Source of the DNA: Balanoglossus misakiensis
Taxonomy: Eukaryota; Hemichordata
Reading direction: 5' to 3'
Length of the DNA: 64,000 nucleotides
NCBI GenBank assembly: GCA_040954595.2
Contig: CM082591.2
Location: forward strand, 9,796,001 to 9,860,000
Part shown: positions 43,595 to 58,603 of the stretch, piece after piece
Numbering within the stretch: position 1 is the stretch's first letter
Layout: every line of letters begins with the position of its first letter
Position numbers and translations under genes: made by a program
The notes under the pieces: generated by a model
Database searches by the model: none
The model's input: only the letters and a program-made list of their open reading frames with translations
Told to the model about the DNA's origin: nothing

Positions 43595-46109
43595 TTTTGT
43601 TACAGTCTAGAATTCCATGCCACCCCTTATGGTCATATTATTCTTGGTAGGCAAAAGTGACAAGTAGTCAAGTTTCAACACAGGCAACATTTTTACAAAC
43701 AAACCACAAAGAAGACATCAAAAGGGAGAGAATTATAGAATGGTCAATGTGTGAAAAGTTAAGATACGTAAAGTGGCCGGGTTCAACATTAACTCATCGA
43801 CTTCATATCGTCTTCATGCCATGGTTTTTGCCTGCCCTGAAAGTTCTTGTCGTTGCAGAAGTGGTTTTGACAGAAAGAATTTAGTCTTCCGGGATGTTTG
43901 TGATTATTTGAACACCAGACAATACAATGCAACCTTGACTTCCAAAATACTTACCGGCATTGCATTATCTTACCATGGTTAGGCCTACAGTGAACAAATT
44001 TTCAACAATATTTTCTGAGTTACCGCTGATATTTGTTTTGTAGTATGGATATTAAATTATACATCCCGATACAAAACAGAATGTTATAGAATCCTTCCTG
44101 AGTGATATTGAAAAAATTACCGGAATGCTACCGCCTAATCTATGGTTAGGGTTATTGCTATTATTTTATATCAGTAATCGACTTTGTGTATATCAATGTC
44201 ATTTTCATAACGAAAATGAACTCGAGTCTAATGTAAACGTTACGAATTGATCGAAAGGCGCTCTGATGAATGTTAACACGAGTGCGCAGTGACAAGACAT
44301 GCATCGTGCATGACAGTGACAACAGTTCCTATAGAGCAGTTAAAAAATAAACCGGCCGTCCGGAAATTTATCAGCTATATTTTTTTTTATTTAGTCACGT
44401 TTTCCCTGTTGCATGCTATTAGTTCAGGGGCCAGTTTTAGCAGTGCTCTATTGAGTACTTTCGTATCGATGGATTGATCTCTCGTCCAATCAGAATGGCG
44501 GATGGTAGCATGATCCGACATATTGCGTATTACAATAGGGCTTCCTCATACAGGTCAGAACGGAGAGGTCATTCCTTTTATTTTAGGACGTCTCAGCTCC
44601 TTTGTCTTTTCTGTTATAGTGTTAAATAAATCAAACGGTTTTGTTTTGGCCGGTAAACACCGATGGATTAACTCTTTAGTCCATCGTGCATCCAAACGCA
44701 GTCGAGTCGGTTTGGTCATTGTTTATGCGACAGTAAATGCCAAATGTGACAGAAGCATCATATTAAATGAGATAGAATACACAAACAAACAAACATACGA
44801 ATAAACAAACAGGCAAACAAACAAACAAACAACCATTAGGGACTGTTCAGAATTTACTTCCAAGTTGGGGATGGAGGATTTTTTATTTTCCTGGTGATTT
44901 TTTTCTATGGTCTCCCCTAGTAAATTGTGGAGGAAATATGTGGACCCTCCTTAAATTTCCTGGGGATTTTCCATGGTCCCCCTATTGTGACTTTTATGTC
45001 TAGTCTCCCCTAATTTGTCTTGGAGAAAATGGGTGGTCCCCCCCCCCTCTGAAAATTCTCCGCCCCCTGGAAGTAAATTCTGAACAGTCCCTTATTAAAG
45101 CCAACAGCTAGCACCCTGGCTTCTCTGCCAGAGGAGCGATAACATCGACAAAATGCAGATACACAAGAAATGAGCACTTTATTCCACAAGTGAAGTAGTC
45201 TGTTCCCTGTCCCATTCCCATCGGTGGCTGCGCCCTTTAGCGTAGCGCCGATGGCAGTGGGAATGGGGCAGGGGACCAGACTACAAGTGAAGAACCCCAG
45301 TAACAGACGTAACGAACAAACAAACTACATGTACTAACAACAAAGCAAGAAAAGTGTCAAGCGTCGTCAAAGAAAACGAAAAAGTTCTAGCATGGTTGGT
45401 AAAAGTTATTGGTAGAAAACGAATAGGGCCTTCTACAAATGACGTCTCAGACCCGCAAACGCCACCAGAACACAAAACACATGCACAGAACAGTTTAAGC
45501 CGGTTGTTGTATGGAGCAGCAATAATCTGCGGTTGGGCCGTCGTAGATTTTCGCTGGTGGTGAAAATAAATAAAACACGATCGATGTTCGATTTATTCCA
45601 GATCACATGCGTTTACGGCCAGGAGAGAGCATAAAAGTCTTCAAATGACCATGTGGTGGCGCACTTTTTCCGATTGGCTGTATTTCAATTTGTTCGTGGT
45701 AAATTAATTTTGTGGAGGTGACCGGCACTGAAGCTCTTAGCTAGGATGAGGTGGGATGGAAAAATGCCCCATTTTAGCTGTTTTAAAATATACGACTATT
45801 TATAGACAAAAGGAAAATAAAACAAGCGCAAAAACATACCAAACCTAGTTTTATTAATTAAAAACAAAATTGCTGAGTAAAGGTTTTCATGTGGGCATTC
45901 TCTTTGAACTTGCTAAATTAATTTAAAGAGACAAAGTCGCTCTCTCTTTGTCCTTTTGCGATGATAGAATGCTTGCTTGAAGTCTCTCGTGCAATAAATG
46001 ATGTCGATTCATACATGTATGGATGGTGTATAGGTGGTCGGAATTTACATGTCTTTGCCACGACCAAACCAACAACACGTAAAATCAAAGTTTGGGTCAT
46101 GAAATCGAG
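43595..46109 (+). repeat. Macrosatellite unit R6
   Basis: The MITE lies at 44839-45091. The hairpin-element loop is altered (CCCATCGGTGGC). Confidence 0.95.
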
Positions 46110-48578
46110 TTTTGTTACAGTCTAGAATTTCATGCCACCCCTTATGGTCATATTATTCTTGGTAGGCAAAAGTGACAAGTAGTCAAGTTTCAACACAGGC
46201 AACATTATAGAATGGTCAATGTGTGAAAAGTTAAGATACGTAAAGTGGCCGGGTTCAACATTAAATCATCGACTTCATATCGTCTTCATGCCATGGTTTT
46301 TGCCTGCCCTGAAAGTTCTTGTCGTTGCAGAAGTGGTTTTGACAGAAAGAATTTAGTCTTCCGGGATGTTTGTGATTATTTGAACACCAGACAATACAAT
46401 GCAACCTTGACTTCCAAAATACTTATAGGCATTGCATTATCTTACCATGGTTAGGCCTACATTGAACAAATTTTCAACAATATTTTCTGAGTTACCGCTG
46501 ATATTTGTTTTGTAGTATGGATATTAAATTATACATCCCGATACAAAACAGAATGTTATAGAATCCTTCCTGAGTGATATTGAAAAAATTACCGGAATGC
46601 TACCGCCTAATCTATGGTTAGGGTTATTGCTATTATTTTATATCAGTAATCGACTTTGTGTATATCAATGTCATTTTCATAACGAAAATGAACTCGAGTC
46701 TAATGTAAACGTTACGAATTGATCGAAAGGCGCTCTGATGAATGTTAACACGAGTGCGCAGTGACAAGACATGCATCGTGCATGACAGTGACAACAGTTT
46801 CTATAGAGCAGTTAAAAAATAAACCGGCCGTCCGGAAATTTATCAGCTATATTTTTTTTTATTTAGTCACGTTTTCCCTGTTGCATGCTATTAGTTCAGG
46901 GGCCAGTTTTAGCAGTGCTCTATTGAGTACTTTCGTATCGATGGATTGATCTCTCGTCCAATCAGAATGGCGGATGGTAGCATGATCCGACATATTGCGT
47001 ATTACAATAGGGCTTCCTCATACAGGTCAGAACGGAAAGGTCATTCCTTTTATTTTAGGACGTCTCAGCTCCTTTGTCTTTTCTGTTATAGTGTTAAAGA
47101 AATCAAACGGTTTTGTTTTGGCCGGTAAACACCGATGGATTAACTCTTAAGTCCATCGTGCATCCAAACGCAGTCGAGTCGGTTTGGTCATTGTTTATGC
47201 GACAGTAAATGCCAAATGTGACAGAAGCATCATATTAAATGAGATAGAATACACAAACAAACAAACATACGAATAAACAAACAGGCAAACAAACAAACAA
47301 ACAACCATTAGGGACTGTTCAGAATTTACTTCCAAGTTGGGGATGGAGGATTTTTTATTTTCCTGGTGATTTTTTTCCATGGTCTCCCCTAGTAAATTGT
47401 GGAGGAAATATGTGGTCCCTCCTTAAATTTCCTGGGGATTTTCCATGGTCCCCCTATTGTGACTTTTATGTCTAGTCTCCCCTAATTTGTCTTGGAGAAA
47501 ATGGGTGGTCCCCCCTTCTGAAAATTCTCCGCCCCCTGGAAGTAAATTCTGAACAGTCCCTTATTAAAGCCAACAGCTAGCACCCTGGCTTCTCTGCCAG
47601 AGGAGCGATAACATCGACAAAATGCAGATACACAAGAAATGAGCACTTTATTCCACAAGTGAAGTAGTCTGTTCCCTGTCCCATTCCCACCGCTGGCTGC
47701 GCCCTTTAGCGTAGCGCCGATGGCAGTGGGAATGGGGCAGGGGACCAGACTACAAGTGAAGAACCCCAGTAACAGACGTAACGAACAAACAAACTACATG
47801 TGCTAACAACAAAGCAAGAGAAGTGTCAAGCGTCGTCAAAGAAAACGAAAAAGTTCTAGCATGGTTGGTAAAAGTTATTGGTAGAAAACGAATAGGGCCT
47901 TCTACAAATGACGTCTCAGACCCGCAAACGCCACCAGAACACAAAACACATGCACAGAACAGTTTAAGCCGGTTGTTGTATGGAGCAGCAATAATCTGCG
48001 GTTGGGCTGTCGTAGATTTTCGCTGGTGGTGAAAATAAATAAAACACGATCGATGTTCGATTTATTCCAGATCACATGCGTTTACGGCCAGGAGAGAGCA
48101 TAAAAGTCTTCAAATGACCATGTGGTGGCGCACTTTTTCCGATTGGCTGTATTTCAATTTGTTCGTGGTAAATTAATTTTGTGGAGGTGACCGGCACTGA
48201 AGCTCTTAGCTAGGATGAGGTGGGATGGAAAAATGCCCCATTTTAGCTGTTTTAAAATATACGACTATTTATAGACAAAAGGAAAATAAAACAAGCGCAA
48301 AAACATACCAAACCTAGTTTTATTAATTAAAAACAAAATTGCTGAGTAAAGGTTTTCATGTGGGCATTCACTTTGAACTTGCTAAATTAATTTAAAGAGA
48401 CAAAGTCGCTCTCTCTTTGTCCTTTTGCGATGATAGAATGCTTGCTTGAAGTCTCTCGTGCAATAAATGATGTCGATTCATACATGTATGGATGGTGTAT
48501 AGGTGGTCGGAATTTACATGTCTTTGCCACGACCAAACCAACAACACGTAAAATCAAAGTTTGGGTCATGAAATCGAG
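46110..48578 (+). repeat. Macrosatellite unit R7, shortened
   Basis: This is the shortest complete unit (2469 bp). About 43 bases are missing near 46206, joining CAGGCAACATT to ATAGAATGG. The MITE lies at 47311-47560. The minus-strand donor GT is lost here (CTTATAGGC). Confidence 0.95.
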
Positions 48579-51086
48579 TTTTGTTACAGTCTAGAATTTC
48601 ATGCCACCCCTTATGGTCATATTATTCTTGGTAGGCAAAAGTGACAAGTAGTCAAGTTTCAACACAGGCAACATTTTTTACAAACAAACCACAAAGAAGA
48701 CATCAAAAGGGAGAGAATTATAGAATGGTCAATGTGTGAAAAGTTAAGATACGTAAAGTGGCCGGGTTCAACATTAACTCATCGACTTCATATCGTCTTC
48801 ATGCCATGGTTTTTGCCTGCCCTGAAAGTTCTTGTCGTTGCAGAAGTGGTTTTGACAGAAAGAATTTAGTCTTCCGGGATGTTTGTGATTATTTGAACAC
48901 CAGACAATACAATGCAACCTTGACTTCCAAAATACTTACCGGCATTGCATTATCTTACCATGGTTAGGCCTACAGTGAACAAATTTTCAACAATATTTTC
49001 TGAGTTACCGCTGATATTTGTTTTGTAGTATGGATATTAAATTATACATCCCGATACAAAACAGAATGTTATAGAATCTTTCCTGAGTGATATTGAAAAA
49101 ATTACCAGAATGCTACCGCCTAATCTATGGTTAGGGTTATTGCTATTATTTTATATCAGTAATCGACTTTGTGTATATCAATGTCATTTTCATAACGAAA
49201 ATGAACTCGAGTCTAATGTAAACGTTACGAATTGATCGAAAGGCGCTCTGATGAATGTTAACACGAGTGCGCAGTGACAAGACATGCATCGTGCATGACA
49301 GTGACAACAGTTCCTATAGAGCAGTTAAAAAATAAACCGGCCGTCCGTAAATTTATCAGCTATATTTTTTTTATTTAGTCACGTTTTCCCTGTTGCATGC
49401 TATTAGTTCAGGGGCCAGTTTTAGCAGTGCTCTATTGAGTACTTTCGTATCGATGGATTGATCTCTCGTCCAATCAGAATGGCGGATGGTAGCATTATCC
49501 GACATATTGCGTATTACAATAGGGCTTCCTCATACAGGTCAGAACGGAGAGGTCATTCCTTTCATTTTAGGACGTCTCAGCTCCTTTGTCTTTTCTGTTA
49601 TAGTGTTAAAGAAATCAAACGGTTTTGTTTTGGCCGGTAAACACCGATGGATTAACTCTTAAGTCCATCGTGCATCCAAACGCAGTCGAGTCGGTTTGGT
49701 CATTGTTTATGCGACAGTAAATGCCAAATGTGACAGAAGCATCATATTAAATGAGATAGAATACACAAACAAACAAACATACGAATAAACAAACAGGCAA
49801 ACAAACAACCATTAGGGACTGCTCAGAATTTACTTCCAAGTTGGGGATGGAGGATTTTTTATTTTCCTGGTGATTTTTTTCCATGGTCTCCCCTAGTAAA
49901 TTGTGGAGGAAATATGTGGTCCCTCCTTAAATTTCCTGGGGATTTTCCATGGTCCCCCTATTGTGACTTTTATGTCTAGTCTCCCCTAAATTGTCTTGGA
50001 GAAAATGGGTGGTCCCCCCCCCCCTCTGAAAATTCTCCGCCCCCTGGAAGTAAATTCTGAACAGTCCCTTATTAAAGCCAACAGCTAGCACCCTGGCTTC
50101 TCTGCCAGAGGAGCGATAACATCGACAAAATGCAGATACACAAGAAATGAGCACTTTATTCCACAAGTGAAGTAGTCTGTTCCCTGCCCCATTCCCACCG
50201 CTGGCTGCGCCCTTTAGCGTAGCGCCGATGGCAGTGGGAATGGGGCAGGGGACCAGACTACAAGTGAAGAACCCCAGTAACAGACGTAACGAACAAACAA
50301 ACTACATGTACTAACAACAAAGCAAGAAAAGTGTCAAGCGTCGTCAAAGAAAACGAAAAAGTTCTAGCATGGTTGGTAAAAGTTATTGGTAGAAAACGAA
50401 AAGGGCCTTCTACAAATGACGTCTCAGACCCGCAAACGCCACCAGAACACAAAACACATGCACAGAACAGTTTAAGCCGGTTGTTGTATGGAGCAGCAAT
50501 AATCTGCGGTTGGGCCGTCGTAGATTTTCGCTGGTGGTGAAAATAAATAAAACACGATCGATGTTCGATTTATTCCAGATCACATGCGTTTACGGCCAGG
50601 AGAGAGCATAAAAGTCTTCAAATGACCATGTGGTGGCGCACTTTTTCCGATTGGCTGTATTTCAATTTGTTCGTGGTAAATTAATTTTGTGGAGGTGACC
50701 GGCACTGAAGCTCTTAGCTAGGATGAGGTGGGATGGAAAAATGCCCCATTTTAGCTGTTTTAAAATATACGACTATTTATAGACAAAAGGAAAATAAAAC
50801 GAGCGCAAAAACATACCAAACCTAGTTTTATTAATTAAAAACAAAATTGCTGAGTAAAGGTTTTCATGTGGGCATTCACTTTGAACTTGCTAAATTAATT
50901 TAAAGAGACAAAGTCGCTCTCTCTTTGTCCTTTTGCGATGATAGAATGCTTGCTTGAAGTCTCTCGTGCAATAAATGATGTCGATTCATACATGTATGGA
51001 TGGTGTATAGGTGGTCGGAATTTACATGTCTTCGCCACGACCAAACCAACAACACGTAAAATCAAAGTTTGGGTCATAAAATCGAG
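48579..51086 (+). repeat. Macrosatellite unit R8
   Basis: The MITE lies at 49815-50068. The shortened AAAC tract followed by GGGACTGCTCAG is shared with R12. The end of the unit (from about 50796) carries the variants found in L1-L2. Confidence 0.95.
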
Positions 51087-53591
51087 TTTGGTTACAGTCT
51101 AGAATTTCATGCCACCCCTTATGGTCATATTATTCTTGGTAGGCAAAAGTGACAAGTAGTCAAGTTTCAACACAGGCAACATTTTTTACAAACAAACCAC
51201 AAAGAAGACATCAAAAGGGAGAGAATTATAGAATGGTCAATGTGTGAAAAGTTAAGATACGTAAAGTGGCCGGGTTCAACATTAACTCATCGACTTCATA
51301 TCGTCTTCATGCCATGGTTTTTGCCTGCCCTGAAAGTTCTTGTCGTTGCAGAAGTGGTTTTGACAGAAAGAATTTAGTCTTCCGGGATGTTTGTGATTAT
51401 TTGAACACCAGACAATACAATGCAACCTTGACTTCCAAAATATTTACCGGCATTGCATTATCTTACCATGGTTAGGCCTACAGTGAACAAATTTTCAACA
51501 ATATTTTCTGAGTTACCGCTGATATTTGTTTTGTAGTATGGATATTAAATTATACATCCCGATACAAAACAGAATGTTATAGAATCCTTCCTGAGTGATA
51601 TTGAAAAAATTACCGGAATGCTACCGCCTAATCTATGGTTAGGGTTATTGCTATTATTCTATATCAGTAATCGACTTTGTGTATATCAATGTCATTTTCA
51701 TAACGAAAATGAACTCGAGTCTAATGTAAACGTTACGAATTGATCGAAAGGCGCTCTGATGAATGTTAACACGAGTGCGCAGTGACAAGACATGCATCGT
51801 GCATGACAGTGACAACAGTTCCTATAGAGCAGTTAAAAAATAAACCGGCCGTCCGTAAATTTATCAGCTATATTTTTTTTTATTTAGTCACGTTTTCCCT
51901 GTTGCATGCTATTAGTTCAGGGGCCAGTTTTAGCAGTGCTCTATTGAGTACTTTCATATCGATGGATTGATCTCTCGTCCAATCAGAATGGCGGATGGTA
52001 GCATGATCCGACATATTGCGTATTACAATAGGGCTTCCTCATACAGGTCAGAACGGAGAGGTCATTCCTTTTATTTTAGGACGTCTCAGCTCCTTTGTCT
52101 TTTCTGTTATAGTGTTAAAGAAATCAAACGGTTTTGTTTTGGCCGGTAAACACCGATGGATTAACTCTTAAGTCCATCGTGCATCCAAACGCAGTCGAGT
52201 CGGTTTGGTCATTGTTTATGCGACAGTAAATGCCAAATGTGACAGAAGCATCATATTAAATGAGATAGAATACACAAACAAACAAACATACGAATAAACA
52301 AACAGGCAAACAAACAAACAAACAAACAACCATTAGGGACTGTTCAGAATTTACTTCCAAGTTGGGGATGGAGGATTTTTTATTTTCCTGGTTATTTTTT
52401 TCCATGGTCTCCCCTAGTAAATTGTGGAGGAAATATGTGGTCCCTCCTTAAATTTCCTGGGGATTTTCCATGGTCCCCCTATTGTGACTTTTATGTCTAG
52501 TCTCCCCTAATTTGTCTTGGAGAAAATGGGTGGTCCCCCCCCCCCCTCTGAAAATTCTCCGCCCCCTGGAAGTAAATTCTGAACAGTCCCTTATTAAAGC
52601 CAACAGCTAGCACCCTGGCTTCTCTGCCAGAGGAGCGATAACATCGACAAAATGCAGATACACAAGAAATGAGCACTTTATTCCACAAGTGAAGTAGTCT
52701 GTTCCCTGCCCCATTCCCACCGCTGGCTGTGCCCTTTAGCGTAGCGCCGATGGCAGTGGGAATGGGGCAGGGGACCAGACTACAAGTGAAGAACCCCAGT
52801 AACAGACGTAACGAACAAACAAACTACATGTACTAACAACAAAGCAAGAAAAGTGTCAAGCGTCGTCAAAGAAAACGAAAAAGTTCTAGCATGGTTGGTA
52901 AAAGTTATTGGTAGAAAACGAATAGGGCCTTCTACAAATGACGTCTCAGACCCGCAAACGCCACCAGAACACAAAACACATGCACAGAACAGTTTAAGCC
53001 GGTTTTTGTATGGAGCAGCAATAATCTGCGGTTGGGCCGTCGTAAATTTTCGCTGGTGGTGAAAATAAATAAAACACGATCGATGTTCGATTTATTCCAG
53101 ATCACATGCGTTTACGGCCAGGAGAGAGCATAAAAGTCTTCAAATGACCATGTGGTGGCGCACTTTTTCCGATTGGCTGTATTTCAATTTGTTCGTGGTA
53201 AATTAATTTTGTGGAGGTGACCGGCACTGAAGCTCTTAGCTAGGATGAGGTGGGATGGAAAAATGCCCCATTTTAGCTGTTTTAAAATATACGACTATTT
53301 ATAGACAAAAGGAAAATAAAACAAGCGCAAAAACATACCAAACCTAGTTTTATTAATTAAAAACAAAATTGCTGAGTAAAGGTTTTCATGTGGGCATTCA
53401 CTTTGAACTTGCTAAATTAATTTAAAGAGACAAAGTCGCTCTCTCTTTGTCCTTTTGCGATGATAGAATGCTTGCTTGAATTCTCTCGTGCAATAAATGA
53501 TGTCGATTCATACATGTATGGATGGTGTATAGGTGGTCGGAATTTACATGTCTTTGCCACATAAAATCAAAGTTTGGGTCATGAAATCGAG
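51087..53591 (+). repeat. Macrosatellite unit R9
   Basis: The MITE lies at 52336-52590. The first 900 bases match the rare variants of L2. Near its end about 18 bases are lost (GCCACATAAAATC), as in R11. Confidence 0.95.
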
Positions 53592-56106
53592 TTTTGTTAC
53601 AGTCTAGAATTTCATGCCACCACTTATGGTCATATTATTCTTAGTAGGCAAAAGTGACAAGTAGTCAAGTTTCAACACATGCAACATTTTTTACAAACAA
53701 ACCACAAAGAAGACATCAAAAGGGAGAGAATTATAGAATGGTCAATGTGTGAAAAGTTAAGATACGTAAAGTGGCCGGGTTCAACATTAACTCATCGACT
53801 TCATATCGTCTTCATGCCATGGTTTTTGCCTGCCCTGAAAGTTCTTGTCGTTGCAGAAATGGTTTTGACAGAAAGAATTTAGTCTTCCGGGATGTTTGTG
53901 ATTATTTGAACACCAGACAATACAATGCAACCTTGACTTCCAAAATACTTACCGGCATTGCATTATCTTACCATGGTTAGGCCTACAGTTAACAAATTTT
54001 CAACAATATTTTCTGAGTTACCGCTGATATTTGTTTTGTAGTATGGATATTAAATTATACATCCCGATACAAATCAGAATGTTATAGAATCCTTCCTGAG
54101 TGATATTGAAAAAATTACCGGAATGCTACCGCCTAATCTATGGTTAGGGTTATTGCTTTTATTTTATATCAGTAATCGACTTTGTGTATATCAATGTCAT
54201 TTTCATAACGAAAATGAACTCGAGTCTAATGTAAACGTTACGAATTGATCAAAAGGCGCTCTGATGAATGTTAACACGAGTGCGCAGTGACAAGACATGC
54301 ATCGTGCGTGACAGTGACAACAGTTCATATAGAGCAGTTAAAAAATAAACCGGCCGTCCGTAAATTTATCAGCTATATTTTTTTTTTTTTAGTCACGTTT
54401 TCCCTGTTGCATGCTATTAGTTCAGGGGCCAGTTTTAGCAGTGCTCTATTGAGTACTTTCGTATCGATGGATTGATCTCTCGTCCAATCAGAATGGCGGA
54501 TGGTAGCATGATCCGACATATTGCGTATTACAATAGGGCTTCCTCATACAGGTCAGAACGGAGAGGTCATTCCTTTTATTTTAGGACGTCTCAGCTCCTT
54601 TGTCTTTTCTGTTATAGTGTTAAAGAAATCAAACGGTTTTGTTTTGGCCGGTAAACACCGATGGATTAACTCTTAAGTCCATCGTGCATCCAAACGCAGT
54701 CGAGTCGGTTTGGTCATTGTTTATGCGACAGTAAATGCCAAATGTGACAGAAGCATCATATTAAATGAGATAGAATACACAAACAAACAAACATACGAAT
54801 AAACAAACAGGCAAACAAACAAACAAACAACCATTAGGGACTGTTCAGAATTTACTTCCAAGTTGGGGATGGAGGATTTTTTATTTTCCTGGTGATTTTT
54901 TTCCATGGTCTCCCCTAGTAAATTGTGGAGGAAATATGTGGTCCCTCCTTAAATTTCCTGGGGATTTTCCATGGTCCCCCTATTGTGACTTTTATGTCTA
55001 GTCTCCCCTAATTTGTCTTGGAGAAAATGGGTGGTCCCCCCCCCTCTGAAAATTCTTTGCCCCCTGGAAGTAAATTCTGAACAGTCCCTTATTAAAGCCA
55101 ACAGCTAGCACCCTGGCTTCTCTGCCAGAGGAGCGATAACATCGACAAAATGCAGATACACAAGAAATGAGCACTTTATTCCACAAGTGAAGTAGTCTGT
55201 TCCCTGCCCCATTCCCACCGCTGGCTGCGCCCTTTAGCGTAGCGCCGATGGCAGTGGGAATGGGGCAGGGGACCAGACTACAAGTGAAGAACCCCAGTAA
55301 CAGACGTAACGAACAAACAAACTACATGTACTAACAACAAAGCAAGAAAAGTGTCAAGCGTCGTCAAAGAAAACGAAAAAGTTCTAGCATGGTTGGTAAA
55401 AGTTATTGGTAGAAAACGAATAGGGCCTTCTACAAATGACGTCTCAGACCCGCAAACGCCACCAGAACACAAAACACATGCACAGAACAGTTTAAGCCGG
55501 TTGTTGTATGGAGCAGCAATAATCTGCGGTTGGGCCGTCGTAGATTTTCGCTGGTGGTGAAAATAAATAAAACACGATCGATGTTCGATTTATTCCAGAT
55601 CACATGCGTTTACGGCCAGGAGAGAGCATAAAAGTCTTCAAATGACCATGTGGTGGCGCACTTTTTCCGATTGGCTGTATTTCAATTTGTTCGTGGTAAA
55701 TTAATTTTGTGGAGGTGACCGGCACTGAAGCTCTTAGCTAGGATGAGGTGGGATGGAAAAATGCCCCATTTTAGCTGTTTTAAAATATACGACTATTTAT
55801 AGACAAAAGGAAAATAAAACAAGCGCAAAAACATACCAAACCTAGTTTTATTAATTAAAAACAAAATTGCTGAGTAAAGGTTTTCATGTGGGCATTCACT
55901 TTGAACTTGCTAAATTAATTTAAAGAGACAAAGTCGCTCTCTCTTTGTCCTTTTGCGATGATAGAATGCTTGCTTGAAGTCTCTCGTGCAATAAATGATG
56001 TCGATTCATACATGTATGGATGGTGTATAGGTGGTCGGAATTTACATGTCTTTGCCACGACCAAACCAACAACACGTAAAATCAAAGTTTGGGTCATGAA
56101 ATCGAG
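53592..56106 (+). repeat. Macrosatellite unit R10
   Basis: The MITE lies at 54837-55088. CCACCACTTATGG, ACAAATCAGAATG and GTTCATATAGAG are shared with R12 only. Confidence 0.95.
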
Positions 56107-58603
56107 TTTTGTTACAGTCTAGAATTTCATGCCACCCCTTATGGTCATATTATTCTTGGTAGGCAAAAGTGACAAGTAGTCAAGTTTCAACACAGGCAAC
56201 ATTTTTTACAAACAAACCACAAAGAAGACATCAAAAGGGAGAGAATTATAGAATGGTCAATGTGTGAAAAGTTAAGATACGTAAAGTGGCCGGGTTCAAC
56301 ATTAACTCATCGACTTCATATCGTCTTCATGCCATGGTTTTTGCCTGCCCTGAAAGTTCTTGTCGTTGCAGAAGTCGTTTTGACAGAAAGAATTTAGTCT
56401 TCCGGGATGTTTGTGATTATTTGAACACCAGACAATACAATGCAACCTTGACTTCCAAAATACTTACCGGCATTGCATTATCTTACCATGGTTAGGCCTA
56501 CAGTGAACAAATTTTCAACAATATTTTCTGAGTTACCGCTGATATTTGTTTTGTAGTATGGATATTAAATTATACATCCCGATACAAAACAGAATGTTAT
56601 AGAATCCTTCCTGAGTGATATTGAAAAAATTACCGGAATGCTACCGCCTAATCTATGGTTAGGGTTATTGCTATTATTTTATATCAGTAATCGACTTTGT
56701 GTATATCAATGTCATTTTCATAACGAAAATGAACTCGAGTCTAATGTAAACGTTACGAATTGATCGAAAGGCGCTCTGATGAATGTTAACACGAGTGCGC
56801 AGTGACAAGACATGCATCGTGCATGACAGTGACAACAGTTCCTATAGAGCAGTTAAAAAATAAACCGGCCGTCCGTAAATTTATCAGCTATTTTTTTTTA
56901 TTTAGTCACGTTTTCCCTGTTGCATGCTATTAGTTCAGGGGCCAGTTTTAGCAGTGCTCTATTGAGTACTTTCGTATCGATGGATTGATCTCTCGTCCAA
57001 TCAGAATGGCGGATGGTAGCATGATCCGACATATTGCGTATTACAATAGGGCTTCCTCATACAGGTCAGAACGGAGAGGTCATTCCTTTTATTTTAGGAC
57101 GTCTCAGCTCCTTTGTCTTTTCTGTTATAGTGTTAAAGAAATCAAACGGTGTTGTTTTGGCCGGTAAACACCGATGGATTAACTCTTAAGTCCATCGTGC
57201 ATCCAAACGCAGTCGAGTCGGTTTGGTCATTGTTTATGCGACAGTAAATGCCAAATGTGACAGAAGCATCATATTAAATGAGATAGAATACACAAACAAA
57301 CAAACATACGAATAAACAAACAGGCAAACAAACAAACAAACAACCATTAGGGACTGTTCAGAATTTACTTCCAAGTTGGGGATGGAGGATTTTTTATTTT
57401 CCTGGTGATTTTTTTCCATGGTCTCCCCTAGTAAATTGTGGAGGAAATATGTGGTCCCTCCTTAAATTTCCTGGGGATTTTCCATGGTCCCCCTATTGTG
57501 ACTTTTATGTCTAGTCTCCCCTAATTTGTCTTGGAGAAAATGGGTGGTCCCCCCCCCCTCTGAAAATTCTCCGCCCCCTGGAAGTAAATTCTGAACAGTC
57601 CCTTATTAAAGCCAACAGCTAGCACCCTGGCTTCTCTGCCAGAGGAGCGATAACATCGACAAAATGCAGATACACAAGAAATGAGCACTTTATTCCACAA
57701 GTGAAGTAGTCTGTTCCCTGCCCCATTCCCACCGCTGGCTGCGCCCTTTAGCGTAGCGCCGATGGCAGTGGGAATGGGGCAGGGGACCAGACTACAAGTG
57801 AAGAACCCCAGTAACAGACGTAACGAACAAACAAACTACATGTACTAACAACAAAGCAAGAAAAGTGTCAAGCGTCGTCAAAGAAAACGAAAAAGTTCTA
57901 GCATGGTTGGTAAAAGTTATTGGTAGAAAACGAATAGGGCCTTCTACAAATGACGTCTCAGACCCGCAAACGCCACCAGAACACAAAACACATGCACAGA
58001 ACAGTTTAAGCCGGTTTTTGTATGGAGCAGCAATAATCTGCGGTTGGGCCGTCGTAGATTTTCGCTGGTGGTGAAAATAAATAAAACACGATCGATGTTC
58101 GATTTATTCCAGATCACATGCGTTTACGGCCAGGAGAGAGCATAAAATTCTTCAAATGACCATGTGGTGGCGCACTTTTTCCGATTGGCTGTATTTCAAT
58201 TTGTTCGTGGTAAATTAATTTTGTGGAGGTGACCGGCACTGAAGCTCTTAGCTAGGATGAGGTGGGATGGAAAAATGCCCCATTTTAGCTGTTTTAAAAT
58301 ATACGACTATTTACAGACAAAAGGAAAATAAAACAAGCGCAAAAACATACCAAACCTAGTTTTATTAATTAAAAACAAAATTGCTGAGTAAAGGTTTTCA
58401 TGTGGGCATTCACTTTGAACTTGCTAAATTAATTTAAAGAGACAAAGTCGCTCTCTCTTTGTCCTTTTGCGATGATAGAATGCTTGCTTGAATTCTCTCG
58501 TGCAATAAATGATGTCGATTCATACATGTATGGATGGTGTATAGGTGGTCGGAATTTACATGTCTTTGCCACGTAAAATCAAAGTTTGGGTCATGAAATC
58601 GAG
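56107..58603 (+). repeat. Macrosatellite unit R11
   Basis: The MITE lies at 57350-57602. CCGGTTTTTGTATGG, TTGAATTCTCTCG and the end deletion are shared with R9. Confidence 0.95.
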